From: Protonemura montana
Taxonomy: Eukaryota > Arthropoda > Insecta > Plecoptera > Nemouridae
Direction: 5' to 3'
DNA length: 64,000 bases
Assembly (NCBI GenBank): GCA_947568835.1
Contig: OX387604.1
Location: 19,621,076 to 19,685,075 of the forward strand
The notes under the pieces were generated by a model. It saw only the letters and a list, made by a program, of their open reading frames with translations, was not told the origin of the DNA and searched no databases. A program made the translations under genes and the position numbers. Below, in pieces: positions 12,227-21,474 of the stretch (position 1 is its first letter; the number at the start of each line of letters is the position of its first letter).

Positions 12227-12401
12227 CCCCTAGTCTTAGCTCCGTTGTGGCCTGCAAGGTTTCTCCCTCGAAGGTCGCTAAGCATTGGTACATTCCTTGG
12301 TCTTCCCGCTGCACGGAAGGGATGACAAGCTGGGCTCCTGCCCTAGTGCCCCCATCTCCGTCGCGCATGATGACCCTTTGGCCGTCTTTCAGCCACACCA
12401 C
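12227..12401 (-). CDS. Dscam: Dscam exon 7: second half of Ig4
   Basis: This exon encodes residues 368-425, completing Ig4. Seen: VVWLKDGQRVI with the core Trp370, QLVIPSVQREDQGMYQC with Cys407, and TTELRLG at the end. In Drosophila Dscam the same position reads VSWMKDG, then EDKGMYQC and LKLGG. The acceptor is TTTTTAAG ending at 12402 (AAG rather than the commoner CAG) and the donor GTAAGA is at 12226-12221. Length is 175 bp with phases 0 in and 1 out. The final G joins CC of exon 8 to make Ala426. A LINE fragment begins only about 37 bp downstream of the donor. Confidence 0.94.
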
Positions 12402-12879
12402 CTTAAAAACAAACAAGCACGTGACTAAGCAGCTGTCTGTGTGGACACTCTTACACAAAGTGCACGATTTCTGAAATTGTTCATTTTTTTTATTTTTTAC
12501 TTTCTTGGCTATTTTCACTTTGCAAGGGAAGCACGGCAAGATCTCAAAGATATTAGTTTGGTTTACCATCTAATGGAACACCCTGAGCGCATGTTTTTAT
12601 TGAAACGTGAGGTTGCTGAATCCCACCAACTTCCTACAATCAACTCAGCTCGGGTAGTTTGTAGAGTGATTGTACACTTTGATAATCCTTCCTCAACTAA
12701 CCATACAACTGCAATGTTTGTGTTTTCTCGCACTTTTTAATTGAACGCAAGTATCCTTATTCATTTTTCAATTTTTCAAAGAAAAAACTGCAATTTGCAT
12801 GTTGAAGACAGATGCCAGAAAAAACACTAAAAATATTTATCTTAATATCTTTTATTACTAATTCTAACATATTTCTTCT

Positions 12880-13405
12880 AAAACTTCAAACATAATTTTC
12901 AGCCCTTTCTATTCCACTTTTCTTCATTTCATTACAATCTTTACCAATTCTATTTAAAAAAGAGTATTTGCCAGTGTCATTTTTCATATTTTTTATAACA
13001 ACGTTATCTCTATGTTCTCTTCGGCACCCAAACTTGTTTACATTCATTTCTATATTTTTATTTAATTCTTTCCATCCTCTTCTTCCTTTCATAATTCTGG
13101 AGAAACTGCATAATCTTTCATTTTTTCGACTTTCTTCTAGCGATACCCATTCTAATTCTTTTATCATAATTAAATGTCGTTCCCACAATCTCACACTCTC
13201 TCCATTATCCTTTACAAACAATCTCGTCTTTTTCATTCTTCCAGTCACTCTTCTTGCTGCCAGTCTTTGTACCTTTTCCAATTCCTTGATTTCTGATTTC
13301 TTATAGGGATCCCATACCAAGACTCCGTATTCTGCCACTGGTCTCATCAAAGGCAATGATGCCATTTCTTTAACGTCACTTCTCATTCCTCTTAACTGTC
13401 ATATT
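12880..13405 (-). mobile_element. LINE ORF2 C-terminal fragment
   Basis: The minus-strand frame at 13386-12886 includes MRPVAEYGVLVWDPYKKSEI, then ELEKVQRLAARRVTG, and LEWVSLEESRKNERLCSF. R(P)...EY...VWDPY....I..LEKVQR.AAR.VTG is the signature of the thumb and C-terminal region of Jockey/CR1-like elements. It is open for 166 codons but lacks the polymerase core, so it is a 5'-truncated copy. Confidence 0.8.
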
Positions 13406-14324
13406 ACAAAGTTGAATGTTTTTATTTATGCCTATACACCATGGGATAATATTTTGTAGAGAAGGGCTCGGTTAAAGCTTTTTGCCGATGTCAATAAGAA
13501 ATCACGTAAGCACTGTCTCTGTTTCTGCTATTACCACATCTCGCGTATACCTGTAAATGTAAGTTAAACATGCGAACAACTAGGTCTTAAGCGTCTCTTT
13601 CTTCGTTCCTTCCTTCGTTGCTGTATTATTACGCTCATTTCTTTGGATACAAGCTTTAAAAGCTAATAATCTCTAAGTACGAACTACGTAACGACGCGGA
13701 CTTTTGCAGAAAATCACCTCAGAATGTGAATTTTCACAGGAAAATCTCACTGATCACAACTTCCAAGACACAAAATGACAAAATGTTTGCCATTTAGACA
13801 AGTATCAAAACAAGACTCAGACATGCATGCACATGATACATGCTTTACACGACGTTTTTTTATTTATTTGATTTGATTTTATCTTTTAATTTTTAACAAA
13901 CACATAAATTATACAGGTTAGGTTCATACATAGAAAACAAAAATTAAGTTGTGAAAAATTCCACATAACTTGTGTTGTACTTTAGTGCCAATTCTTTCTG
14001 TCCGAGAAGTTTCTGTCAGAGGAGAAGTAATAATTTATTTAAAAAAAATCCCAAATTATATTAAATGGCGCCTCTTTATGCATGAGTTCTTAATTTACGC
14101 TTATGTGAACTATTCGTGCCTATCCAATCTTTGAATGGCGCTTTCTCTCCATTCTCAACGGTACACCCCCGCAACCCCCCGTAACTCTCTCGCTGTGGTG
14201 CATTTCTTCCTTTTCTTCTTCTAGTTTTTAAATAATGTCAGACAACCCTCTCGACTTTCTCTTGTACCAAGATGATGCATCTTAACCCAACACCCTGCAC
14301 TGCGTTGTCCCTACGCGTACTTGA

Positions 14325-14753
14325 CCGAACGGTTAGACGTGTTGGAAACGACGGTTCTCGTTAGATCACCGAAGTTAAGCAACACTGCGCTGGGTCAGGT
14401 ATTGGATAGGTGACCATCATAGACATGACCAGTTCTGTTCGGGAGAGAGGTTGGAGGTATGAAAGTTAGTACAGCAACTTCAATCGCCTTGCTTATCAAT
14501 TTCGACAGCATGGATTTGTGGAGGAATCCTGTTGTTCGCGTTGTACCGTCCTTCGGAAGGGACGTTAAGCCGGTGGTCCCCTTGGTGCTCTTCGACAGGA
14601 GTAGGCTACGTGCCGGCACCGGGTTTCCCCTCCTCCCTTCTAGGCTAGGTTAGGCGCATCATCATCATCCTCATCATCATCAACTCATTCACCGACGCCA
14701 TTAGACCAGTGCCGCATGGCCAGATGTCAAACATTGCGTCGTTAAACACCACA
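14325..14753 (+). mobile_element. 5S rRNA-derived SINE, full length
   Basis: The head resembles 5S rRNA: ATCACCGAAGTTAAGCAACA, GGGTCAGGTATTGGAT and AGGTGACCATC, which includes the internal pol III box A region. The body contains the shared core GGGACGTTAAGCCGGTGGTC, then TCATCATCATCCTCATC-type DNA, and ends GCGTCGTTAAACACC followed by (AT)n. Mismatches to real 5S rRNA and the non-5S body show it is a SINE and not a 5S gene. Confidence 0.85.
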
Positions 14754-14780
14754 TATATATAAATATATATATATATATAC
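14754..14780. repeat. (AT)n tract
   Basis: Simple AT dinucleotide run between the SINE tail and the Dscam exon 6 donor. It probably grew from the SINE tail. Confidence 0.8.
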
Positions 14781-14790
14781 ACGTGCTTAC

Positions 14791-15079
14791 CGTCGACGCA
14801 GTCGTGCTGGTGACGCACTGGAAAGTGGCGGAAGCACCCGAGTCTGCCCGAAGGCTGGCTGGTGCCACGTGGACACTGAGTTCGGCTGTAACCCGCACTC
14901 GAGCTTCAGCGCTATCGTCGCCCGAGCTACTATTTGCCGAGCAAACGTAAAGTCCGTCGTCCCCTTGTTGGATGCTGCGAAGATGAAGCGACCCTCCGAG
15001 GAAGGAGCGGCGTTCACCAAGCGCTGGAGAAATCGGCTCCAGGACTCGCTGACTTCCGTCGACGATCTTCCGGTGCCAC
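14791..15079 (-). CDS. Dscam: Dscam exon 6: second half of Ig3 plus first half of Ig4
   Basis: This exon encodes residues 272-367. Seen: WHRKIVDGS directly after the split Trp271, GGSLHLRSIQQGDDGLYVC with Ig3 Cys317 in the D.G.Y.C motif, and ARVRVTAELSVHVAP marking the Ig3-Ig4 boundary. ADSGASATFQC then carries the first Ig4 cysteine, Cys359. Asn320 is a possible glycosylation site. The acceptor ACGTACAG ends at 15080 and the donor GTAAGC is at 14790-14785. Length is 289 bp with phases 1 in and 0 out. The donor is followed within about 40 bp (transcript direction) by an (AT)n tract and the tail of an antisense 5S-derived SINE. Confidence 0.94.
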
Positions 15080-15819
15080 CTGTACGTGAGCGAAGATGTT
15101 GACATCGCTCGTTAAACAGCGAATCTTTCGCATCATCACTTATCTTGGCTCGCCAGCTGAAAACCTTGCACCCTCCCGGCCCCCTCCCCTTCCCCGCTCA
15201 ACCGTCACCAAGAAAGACCGTTTTCGTTGATTTAGCGTGACCAATTAGAATGCATAAATTTAGAAAGCAAGTTGTTATCCAAAAGTCGCATAAATACAGA
15301 GCTGTAGGAGCTGAGCGCCATACTTTTTTAGGACCTTGAAAAGTGTATGTTACATATTTTTTAAACTATTTACGCTATAAGACGTTGGTAGGCTCTACTG
15401 AAGCTAACCTGTGCGTTTGTGTTTAGGACACCGATGTTTTGCAGACAGTGTCAACAAAGCGTTCGAGTGACCAGTTCATTTCTGGCAGACTTGATAAAAA
15501 ACCATTTTACAGAGCAAGCGGCAGCAGTTCCCATTAGCTGAATTAGACATCAAATGAATCTAGCTGCAATGTGAATGTAGCTGGCGGGGACCGCGTAATT
15601 GCGCGGGATACCAATTTCTGTGTTCGCAGGCAGCAGGCCGACCTGTGTATGTACCAAACACGTTTTTAAAGCATAAATCAATTAATTAAAAAGTTCAATC
15701 GCAAGTGGAATCGGCTTAACCCGTAGCGCGCTCTGCTGTGGGCAATCCGCTTGACAAATATTGCTGGCAAACATTGGATCAAACCATCCCGGCTCAGGCC
15801 TAAGCCTTGGATAGACACA

Positions 15820-15916
15820 GGATAGAACCAGAATAGAATCAGGATAAAATCAGGATAAAATCAGGATAGAATCAGGATAGAATCAGGATGGAAACAAGAT
15901 AAAATCAGGATAAATA
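15820..15916. repeat. Short ATCAGGATAAA/ATCAGGATAGA repeat
   Basis: About eight copies of a 10-11-bp unit, degenerate at the ends. Confidence 0.8.
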
Positions 15917-16087
15917 GAATACCTCTGCTACCTACACGCATTATTTGTTATTTTTCATTATCGAGCCAAACCTAAATATTCTGTGTCTTTCCATCTAGAA
16001 ATATTTTCTTTGTGCCACTTTACTCTACTGTCCAGCCAGGGGTCAAATGCCATGCTGTAATTAATTAGAATTTCATAATTAGGTTGT

Positions 16088-16255
16088 TGGCTAGGGCTAA
16101 CTAGCGGTAGCAGGGCTGGTTAGATCTGGCTAGGGCTGGCTAGAGCTGGCTAGGGCTGGCTAGGGCTGGCTAAGGCTAGCTCGGGCTAGCAGGTGCTGGC
16201 TGGCACTACCTAGGATTGGTTGTGACTGACTAGGGCTGGATGCTGTAAGCTAGAA
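16088..16255. repeat. 10-bp GGCTAGGGCT-type repeat
   Basis: About 15 copies of GGCTAGGGCT with decay towards the right. It lies close to the donor side of Dscam exon 5. Confidence 0.8.
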
Positions 16256-16278
16256 CTGACCGGGTTGCCGGAGCTTAC

Positions 16279-16399
16279 CAATATTTTGGCGGTGGGTAAC
16301 CCTGAGCAACGCAAGGGATTACCAAATCCTCTCCGCGGCGGCCGACCACAACGTTGGGGCTTTTCTCCGTCAGCCGCGGTGCAACGGGCCCCCTTGGCT
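16279..16399 (-). CDS. Dscam: Dscam exon 5: first half of Ig3 (equivalent of variable exon 6)
   Basis: This is a 121-bp exon encoding residues 232-270. Seen: PRGPVAPRL at the start (the Dscam Ig3 entry), VVVGRRGEDLVIPCVAQG with Cys260, and YPPPKYW at the end with Trp271 split across the junction. The acceptor CTCCTCAG ends at 16400 and the donor GTAAGC is at 16278-16273. Phases are 2 in and 2 out, and both junctions restore sensible codons. Known: this position is the exon 6 cluster of insect Dscam1, whose variants are of similar length. Only one copy was found between exons 4 and 6. It is open for only about 40 codons and is easy to miss. Confidence 0.92.
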
Positions 16400-16516
16400 C
16401 TGAGGAGAGATTAGATTTCAAAATTATAAACGCACACTTTTTCAAGAAACCGTTTTCTTTTTGAGATTGATCAACTTTACGTGTTTTGGAGCAAATTACG
16501 GAAAATAATTTTAATT

Positions 16517-16948
16517 GATTGATTTGTGGTGTTTAACGACGCACTGTTTTGACAACGGGCCCTGCGGCACTCGTCTAATGGCGTCGGTGAATGAGTGGTT
16601 GATGATGAGAATGATGATGAAACTAACCTAGACTAGAAGAGAGGAGAGGAAACCCGGTGCTGGTACGTAGCCTACTCCTGTCGAAAAGCACCTAGGGGAC
16701 CACCGCCTTAACGTCCCATCCGAAGGACGCTACAACGCGAACAACAGGATTCCTTCACAAATCCATGCTGTTGAGAGGTTGATAAGCAAGGCGACTGTAC
16801 TAACTTTTATCCCTCCAACCTCCCTCCCGAACAAAACTGGTCATGTGTATGATGGTCACCCATCCAATACATGACTCAGCGCAGTGTTGCTTAACTTCGG
16901 TGATCTTATGAGAACTGGTGTTTTCACGCCAAACCTTTCGGTAAATAT
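16517..16948 (-). mobile_element. 5S rRNA-derived SINE with 15-bp target-site duplication
   Basis: The same family as 14325-14753 in minus orientation. The tail is at 16524 (TTTGTGGTGTTTAACGACGC on the plus strand) and the 5S head ends near 16941. The direct repeat AAAATAATTTTAATT is present at 16502-16516 and again at 16949-16963, a clear target-site duplication from LINE-type insertion. Confidence 0.9.
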
Positions 16949-17649
16949 AAAATAATTTTAATTTAGTCCTGATTTGTATGCTTGTAATCATTAAGATAAG
17001 ATGGAATAATTAATGAAGGTAATGCTGTCACGGCGAGGGCTACCGGCACGTTCTCAGCAGACCCAGCGTTGGCTAAAGAGTATAGGTGACATCAAACTAC
17101 GCGGTCAACATTTGTTGACGGACTCGGCGAAGCATGTATCTCAGCTAAATTAAGATAATACGTCGATACGTCGAATTTTTAGTAAAGCTTTAGGTGCTAA
17201 AAGAATAGCTGGGTTTAACTTTGTAAACCAAACAATTATTAAACTACTAGTTCACTGATGAAACACGGAAAGAAATTATTTTTTGGCAATGTTCGAGAAA
17301 ATACTGGCAAATACATTTGTGAATAAAGAAAACACATGCTGGAAACACAATACATATATTTTCACGTGAAATGTTTAATGAAATTTGCACAACAAGGTTG
17401 CAAAGTTGAGTCTCCTGAATTCTAAATCGGGGCCCTTTATTGGGTTCATTTGCCTCCACCTCCACCTGCATTTTTACTTCGTATTTGAATTTAATTTGAC
17501 ATTTGTAAATTCTTTAAATATCAAGTGATAACACGCATAAGAAATTAACACGCATAATCTTGAGAGCATTGTAGTTAATAAGGTTGTCTATATTTAAAAA
17601 ACTCGACCGCACAGAAAGACAAACAAATATTTATATGGAAAGGAAGCCA

Positions 17650-17745
17650 GAATGGAAAAATGTGCAACCGAACAGGGATACGAACCCAGGACCTCCCACA
17701 TGCCGGTCGGGTGCTCTACCAACTGAGCTATCCGGACTCACATAT
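17650..17745 (-). mobile_element. tRNA-derived SINE fragment
   Basis: The minus strand reads GTCCGGATAGCTCAGTTGGT (pol III A box) then AGAGCACC, and GGTCCTGGGTTCGTATCCCT (B box and T arm), followed by TTGCACATTTTTCC. D-arm and T-arm fold; the acceptor and anticodon stems are imperfect, with position 33 C and GGC in the anticodon place. A decayed SINE head is likelier than a working tRNA-Ala gene. Confidence 0.65.
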
Positions 17746-18014
17746 TTCAGTTTTCGTGGTGGGATGAGGGATCCCTTCAAGGAGGAAGAGGCCGAGGCGA
17801 CTCGTATGGACGAGTTCTTAGCAACTCTAGAATAAGATGCTAATTCAATGGCCACATGTACAGAATAGTTTGTCACTTATCCTCGAATCCCGTTTTGTAT
17901 CGAAAGATTTACGGTGAACATATATATATATATTCACTAAATATTTCATAATATTTCCTAATATCAGGGAAGATTTGAAGGAAAGAGAAAGCAGGGTAGC
18001 TCTTTCAGTACTTT

Positions 18015-18178
18015 TCGGGAGAAACTTTATTCGCCTTACTTATCAACCTCTCGACAGCATAGATATGCAGATGAATTCGCGTTGTACCGTCCTTCGGAGG
18101 GGACGTGAAGCCGGTGGCTACGCGGAGGGACGTGAAGCCGGGCCGGCCCGTTATCAAAACAGTGCGTTGATCCCAATG
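18015..18178 (+). mobile_element. Rearranged fragment of the 5S-derived SINE
   Basis: It contains the SINE body pieces CTTATCAACCTCTCGACAGC, GTACCGTCCTTCGGAGGGGA, then a second partial GGGACGTGAAGCCGG, and a piece of the tail (TCAAAACAGTGCGTTG). The 5S head and the middle are missing or scrambled. It ends about 40 bp before Dscam exon 4. Confidence 0.75.
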
Positions 18179-18217
18179 ATCAGTGAATGAAATCAAGAGG
18201 TATAGGGGGTAACTCAC

Positions 18218-18367
18218 CAGTGATAACAAGCCTGCCTGCAGTGGTGCTCTCCTGCGAGAGTCCTGTCAGTCGATGTAGCGTCCTACATTTGTAGCTGCTG
18301 TGTGAATCTCCAGAAGAAACACCGACCACATGCAGTTCTCCAGAAGGAAGCATCACGTGCTTGGAAT
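18218..18367 (-). CDS. Dscam: Dscam exon 4: second half of Ig2
   Basis: This exon encodes residues 182-230 and completes Ig2. Seen: KHVMLPSGELHVVGV, then SYKCRTLHRLTG with Cys208, and AGRLVIT at the end. The string YKCRT.HRLTG followed by AGRLVIT is diagnostic of Dscam Ig2 (constant exon 5 in insects). The acceptor CAG is at 18370-18368 and the donor GTGAGT at 18217-18212. Length is 150 bp. The last base G joins AG of the next exon to give Glu231, producing the usual Dscam linker TEP between Ig2 and Ig3. It lies 9.8 kb downstream of exon 3. Confidence 0.95.
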
Positions 18368-20164
18368 CTGCACCAAAGAAAAGTCACACTGCTGTTTATC
18401 TAGATAAAAAAGAACATGGAGGAGACGAGCACTTTGAGAATTAACATGCTTTTTGCTTTATGTGACTTTTTTTTTTTTATAAAAGAGCGTTCGCACGGAA
18501 TAAGGTTAAAACGTGCAGTGTATTGCAAGGAAAGAGTTATTTTCAAGACATATTTAAGAACTGTGAAACCATTTGATAGTATTGTATATCAAAAGTTCCA
18601 GCTATATGCAATATATTCACTAGACACAGTTTATGTACTATATGTTATAAACCCACAAGCAACCAAATTCCATTGACATTATGTTCAGTTTGATAGTGTA
18701 AAACTTGTATTTGGAGCGTCTCACTTGGATAGTCGAGAGGTACGCGTTAGCTTGGAAACGTCTAGCCTAGGACCGTTCTAGGACTTCTTCATAAGGTGCC
18801 ACAAATGATTGCCGACATGGACAACGGTTCAACTGCACTTTTAAAGTTGGCTTATATTACAACCTGCACACATTCCTACACCCGATACGCTTAAAGCTCC
18901 ACCGAACTGCATGTCACGTATCCTTCCTGTAAAAAACATGTTAGCGAGCTCCCGAAGATGTTGTTTGGAACTCCCGATTTATTAGCCGCAAACCCAATTC
19001 TAGGTGCCGGCCGGCCACACCCTGACTGACTGATTCATGTACAGGACACACATGGTCTAGAATGTCACGTTCATCATGTGCTTTCTGCTAAAACCAATTG
19101 ACACATCATATACTTTCAGCAGTCTTAATCGATGAATGCGCTGAATAATACGCTGAATCTGCACTCCAAAATATAGTTGTAAATGAACATCCGCCATGTT
19201 GTAATTATGTCAAACCCAGCAGGTTCCGACACGTAGGAACACGTATCAATGTTCCATATTGTTTGAGTAAGGCCATAGACGATTGAAATCAACGATAAGA
19301 GCAATTAACCGTTCAAAAATTCTCAAGGCATAAATATCGACAGATGAGAACATTCATGTGTCTGATTTTACCTGTCAAGCCTGATCAACATTTAATTCTA
19401 CTTTTGCCAGATTTTGCCGACTAAAAAGCTGATTCAAAAAGCCAGCTGTTTGTTTTGAGTAAACATTTTAAATATCTCTGAACGAACACTAAATATTTCC
19501 AGATTAGGCGCAAATAAAATTGTTGGCTGGAAACGATCTCCTGATCTTGCCAATAGTAATTACATTTATACACATTAAAACCATTTCTAGTTGTTTTCAA
19601 CAAAATTTTGCAATTTCTATAGGAACCAATTTGCAAGTAAATCGAGCGAGACATAAACCCCCACATAGCCACATAGCCTGTACATAAAAATTGACAACCG
19701 CTGGATTACGGCTTTTATACATAGTTCATACTTAAAAATGGCTCAGATCCTGCGCCCCCAGGGCGCCAACCCCACTAGGGGCTTCATACAATCATACAGT
19801 TATATAATCATATAATCATACTTATAATCCACACAAGAATAAAATTAGAATCCGTTTATGTATTATAAATCTGTGGCTTTAACAGCTGCTAATGTAGTTT
19901 TTGTTTTTATTTAAACTTTGATGCTTTCTTGCTGTTCTGCACCCTTGAGGGCTTAACTTGCATAAAAGTTGTTTGAGTTGTGTCTGGCTGCCTTTCGTGA
20001 ACAGCCCTGATGCTGAACGGTTCAGAAATTAAGAAACCTGTCCCCGAGATCGGGCAGTTCATCACAGTGAGATAGTAAAGGGGTAGGTAAAACAAGTGTC
20101 CTCACGGCACGGGGTAACTGAACTTTGTCTAGTCTGTAGATTCAATTTGGAGGAGGTCAAACCG

Positions 20165-20856
20165 TTAGGCCATAAGTTCCCAAATTGGTCCACACGGACT
20201 GGCCCCATGAGATGTAAATGGGGGTCCACAGATCGGAGTTCATTTAGACTGCACGCATAGAAACTCAATGCACGTTTAGCACCAACAGTTCTGGCTTCAG
20301 AATGATATTTCTGTTGCTGATCCTGCATCGTGAGCTGTCGCAAGAAAGTTTTGGCAGCATTTCCTTCTTCATACCTCGTGGAAAGAGGTTTTAGTGCAGT
20401 TACCAATCTTTTTTCGGAAGAAAGAAATCGATTTCAAATCACTGAACATAGAAATGTACGACTATGCCTCACTAATTTGAACCCGAATATTGACCAATTG
20501 ATATCGGAGTATCAGGTTCATCGCTCTCATGAACAGCATGTATGCATTGTTTGTAAGAATTTGACTAGGGTTTGATTTGTTTCGTTCAAAATCCAAATGT
20601 TTTCTTGCGTTCTGCTTACATTAAATAAATTATCATTTCGATAAAGATAAGAATCAAATTTATGCACTTTTTTACACCTGTCCAATTTGCAAAAAAAACT
20701 ATCGAAGTGAGCATTCACATTTGTATTTAAAAAGTTGAGTAAAATTCAATATCAGGAGGGCGGCGGGGGGGGGGGGGGGGGGGGGGGGGGGTCCATGGAA
20801 GAAATATACTGTGCGAGGCGTCCACAGGGGAAGAAAGTTTGGGAATCTTTGCCTTA
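20165..20856 (+). mobile_element. Truncated hAT transposon with transposase C-terminus
   Basis: The plus-strand frame at about 20340-20575 reads FPSSYLVERGFSAVTNLF, then RNRFQITEHRNVRLCLTNLN and PNIDQLISEYQ. This is the hAT dimerisation region seen in ZBED/SCAND3-like transposases. Near the ends AGTTCCCAAA (20175-20184) and its inverse TTTGGGAATCTTTGCC (near 20840) fit degenerate hAT termini. Only the C-terminal part of the transposase is present, so it is a non-autonomous deletion derivative. The exact ends are inferred. Confidence 0.65.
20765..20791. repeat. Poly-G tract, 27 bases
   Basis: Uninterrupted G run near the right end of the hAT element. The length may be uncertain in the assembly. 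Confidence 0.9.
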
Positions 20857-21408
20857 GTACCTTGATTAATGTTTTCGCAAAGAATTTGTTTGAAAAATTT
20901 GGAATTTCTTAAGAGTTCAAACAAACACATACTTTACCCCATAAACACAGATTAGAGATATTAAAAATTCAATTTAGCAGCATTTTAATGAAGAAATTTC
21001 ATAGGCACGTAAATCCCTATTTTTCAATGGTCTGAGTGACGCCCGTCATTCCTTGCGCACTTTCTCGACTCAGGATCATAGGGACAATATCTGTGGGTTT
21101 ATTATAAAAGATGCATTATTAATTTAAAAAGTTATTATTTGTATTTAAGATATTCGTTCAATAATTCGTTCAATAATAGAACCTCATCGAACTTAGGGGA
21201 CATGTCCATTTGATGAGATTATTATGCCGATGTTAAAATCAAATGACAATCATTTCCTGATTGGTTAATTGCCGATGGACGATTGTTGTAATTGGTTGTT
21301 GGTTTGAGGACCTAATTTTGCAATGCCGTTTGTACACCGAGCAGAGGGTGAATGCAGAATGCAGACTTGCATAACTGTACTTTGGTCACATAAGGATTTG
21401 CTACTATA

Positions 21409-21474
21409 GATGAAATCTTATTTAAATTGCAAACGCTTGCAATGCGCGGGGTATTTTATTATTATGTACACAAT
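21409..21474 (+). repeat. Hairpin repeat family, copy 1 (partial)
   Basis: It shares ATGAAATCTTATTTAAATTG, CAAACGCTTGCAATGCGC and TATTTTATTATTA with copies at 39658-39806 and 54716-54866. The similarity stops before the hairpin part. Confidence 0.65.

Larger units (their letters stand above)
12402..14790 (-). other. Dscam intron between exons 6 and 7
   Basis: It holds an antisense-oriented LINE 3' fragment (12880-13405) and a full-length 5S-derived SINE (14325-14753) followed by (AT)n up to the exon 6 donor. 13430-14320 shows nothing recognisable. Confidence 0.75.
15080..16278 (-). other. Dscam intron between exons 5 and 6
   Basis: A 1.2-kb intron. It holds two short degenerate arrays, (ATCAGGATAAA)-like at 15820-15916 and (GGCTAGGGCT)-like at 16088-16255. 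15110-15800 shows nothing recognisable. Confidence 0.75.
16400..18217 (-). other. Dscam intron between exons 4 and 5
   Basis: It holds a full-length 5S-derived SINE with target-site duplication (16502-16963), a tRNA-derived SINE (17650-17745) and a rearranged SINE fragment (18015-18178). I searched by eye for duplicate Ig3 half-exons and found none. Confidence 0.75.

Noticed and set aside
14341..14460. A 5S rRNA gene
   Set aside because: The sequence departs from 5S rRNA after the first ~80 bases and continues into a body shared with seven other copies; it is a SINE.
17650..17745. A functional tRNA-Ala gene on the minus strand
   Set aside because: The acceptor stem has a mismatch and wobble pairs, the anticodon stem is broken and position 33 is not T; SINE-like sequence follows directly.
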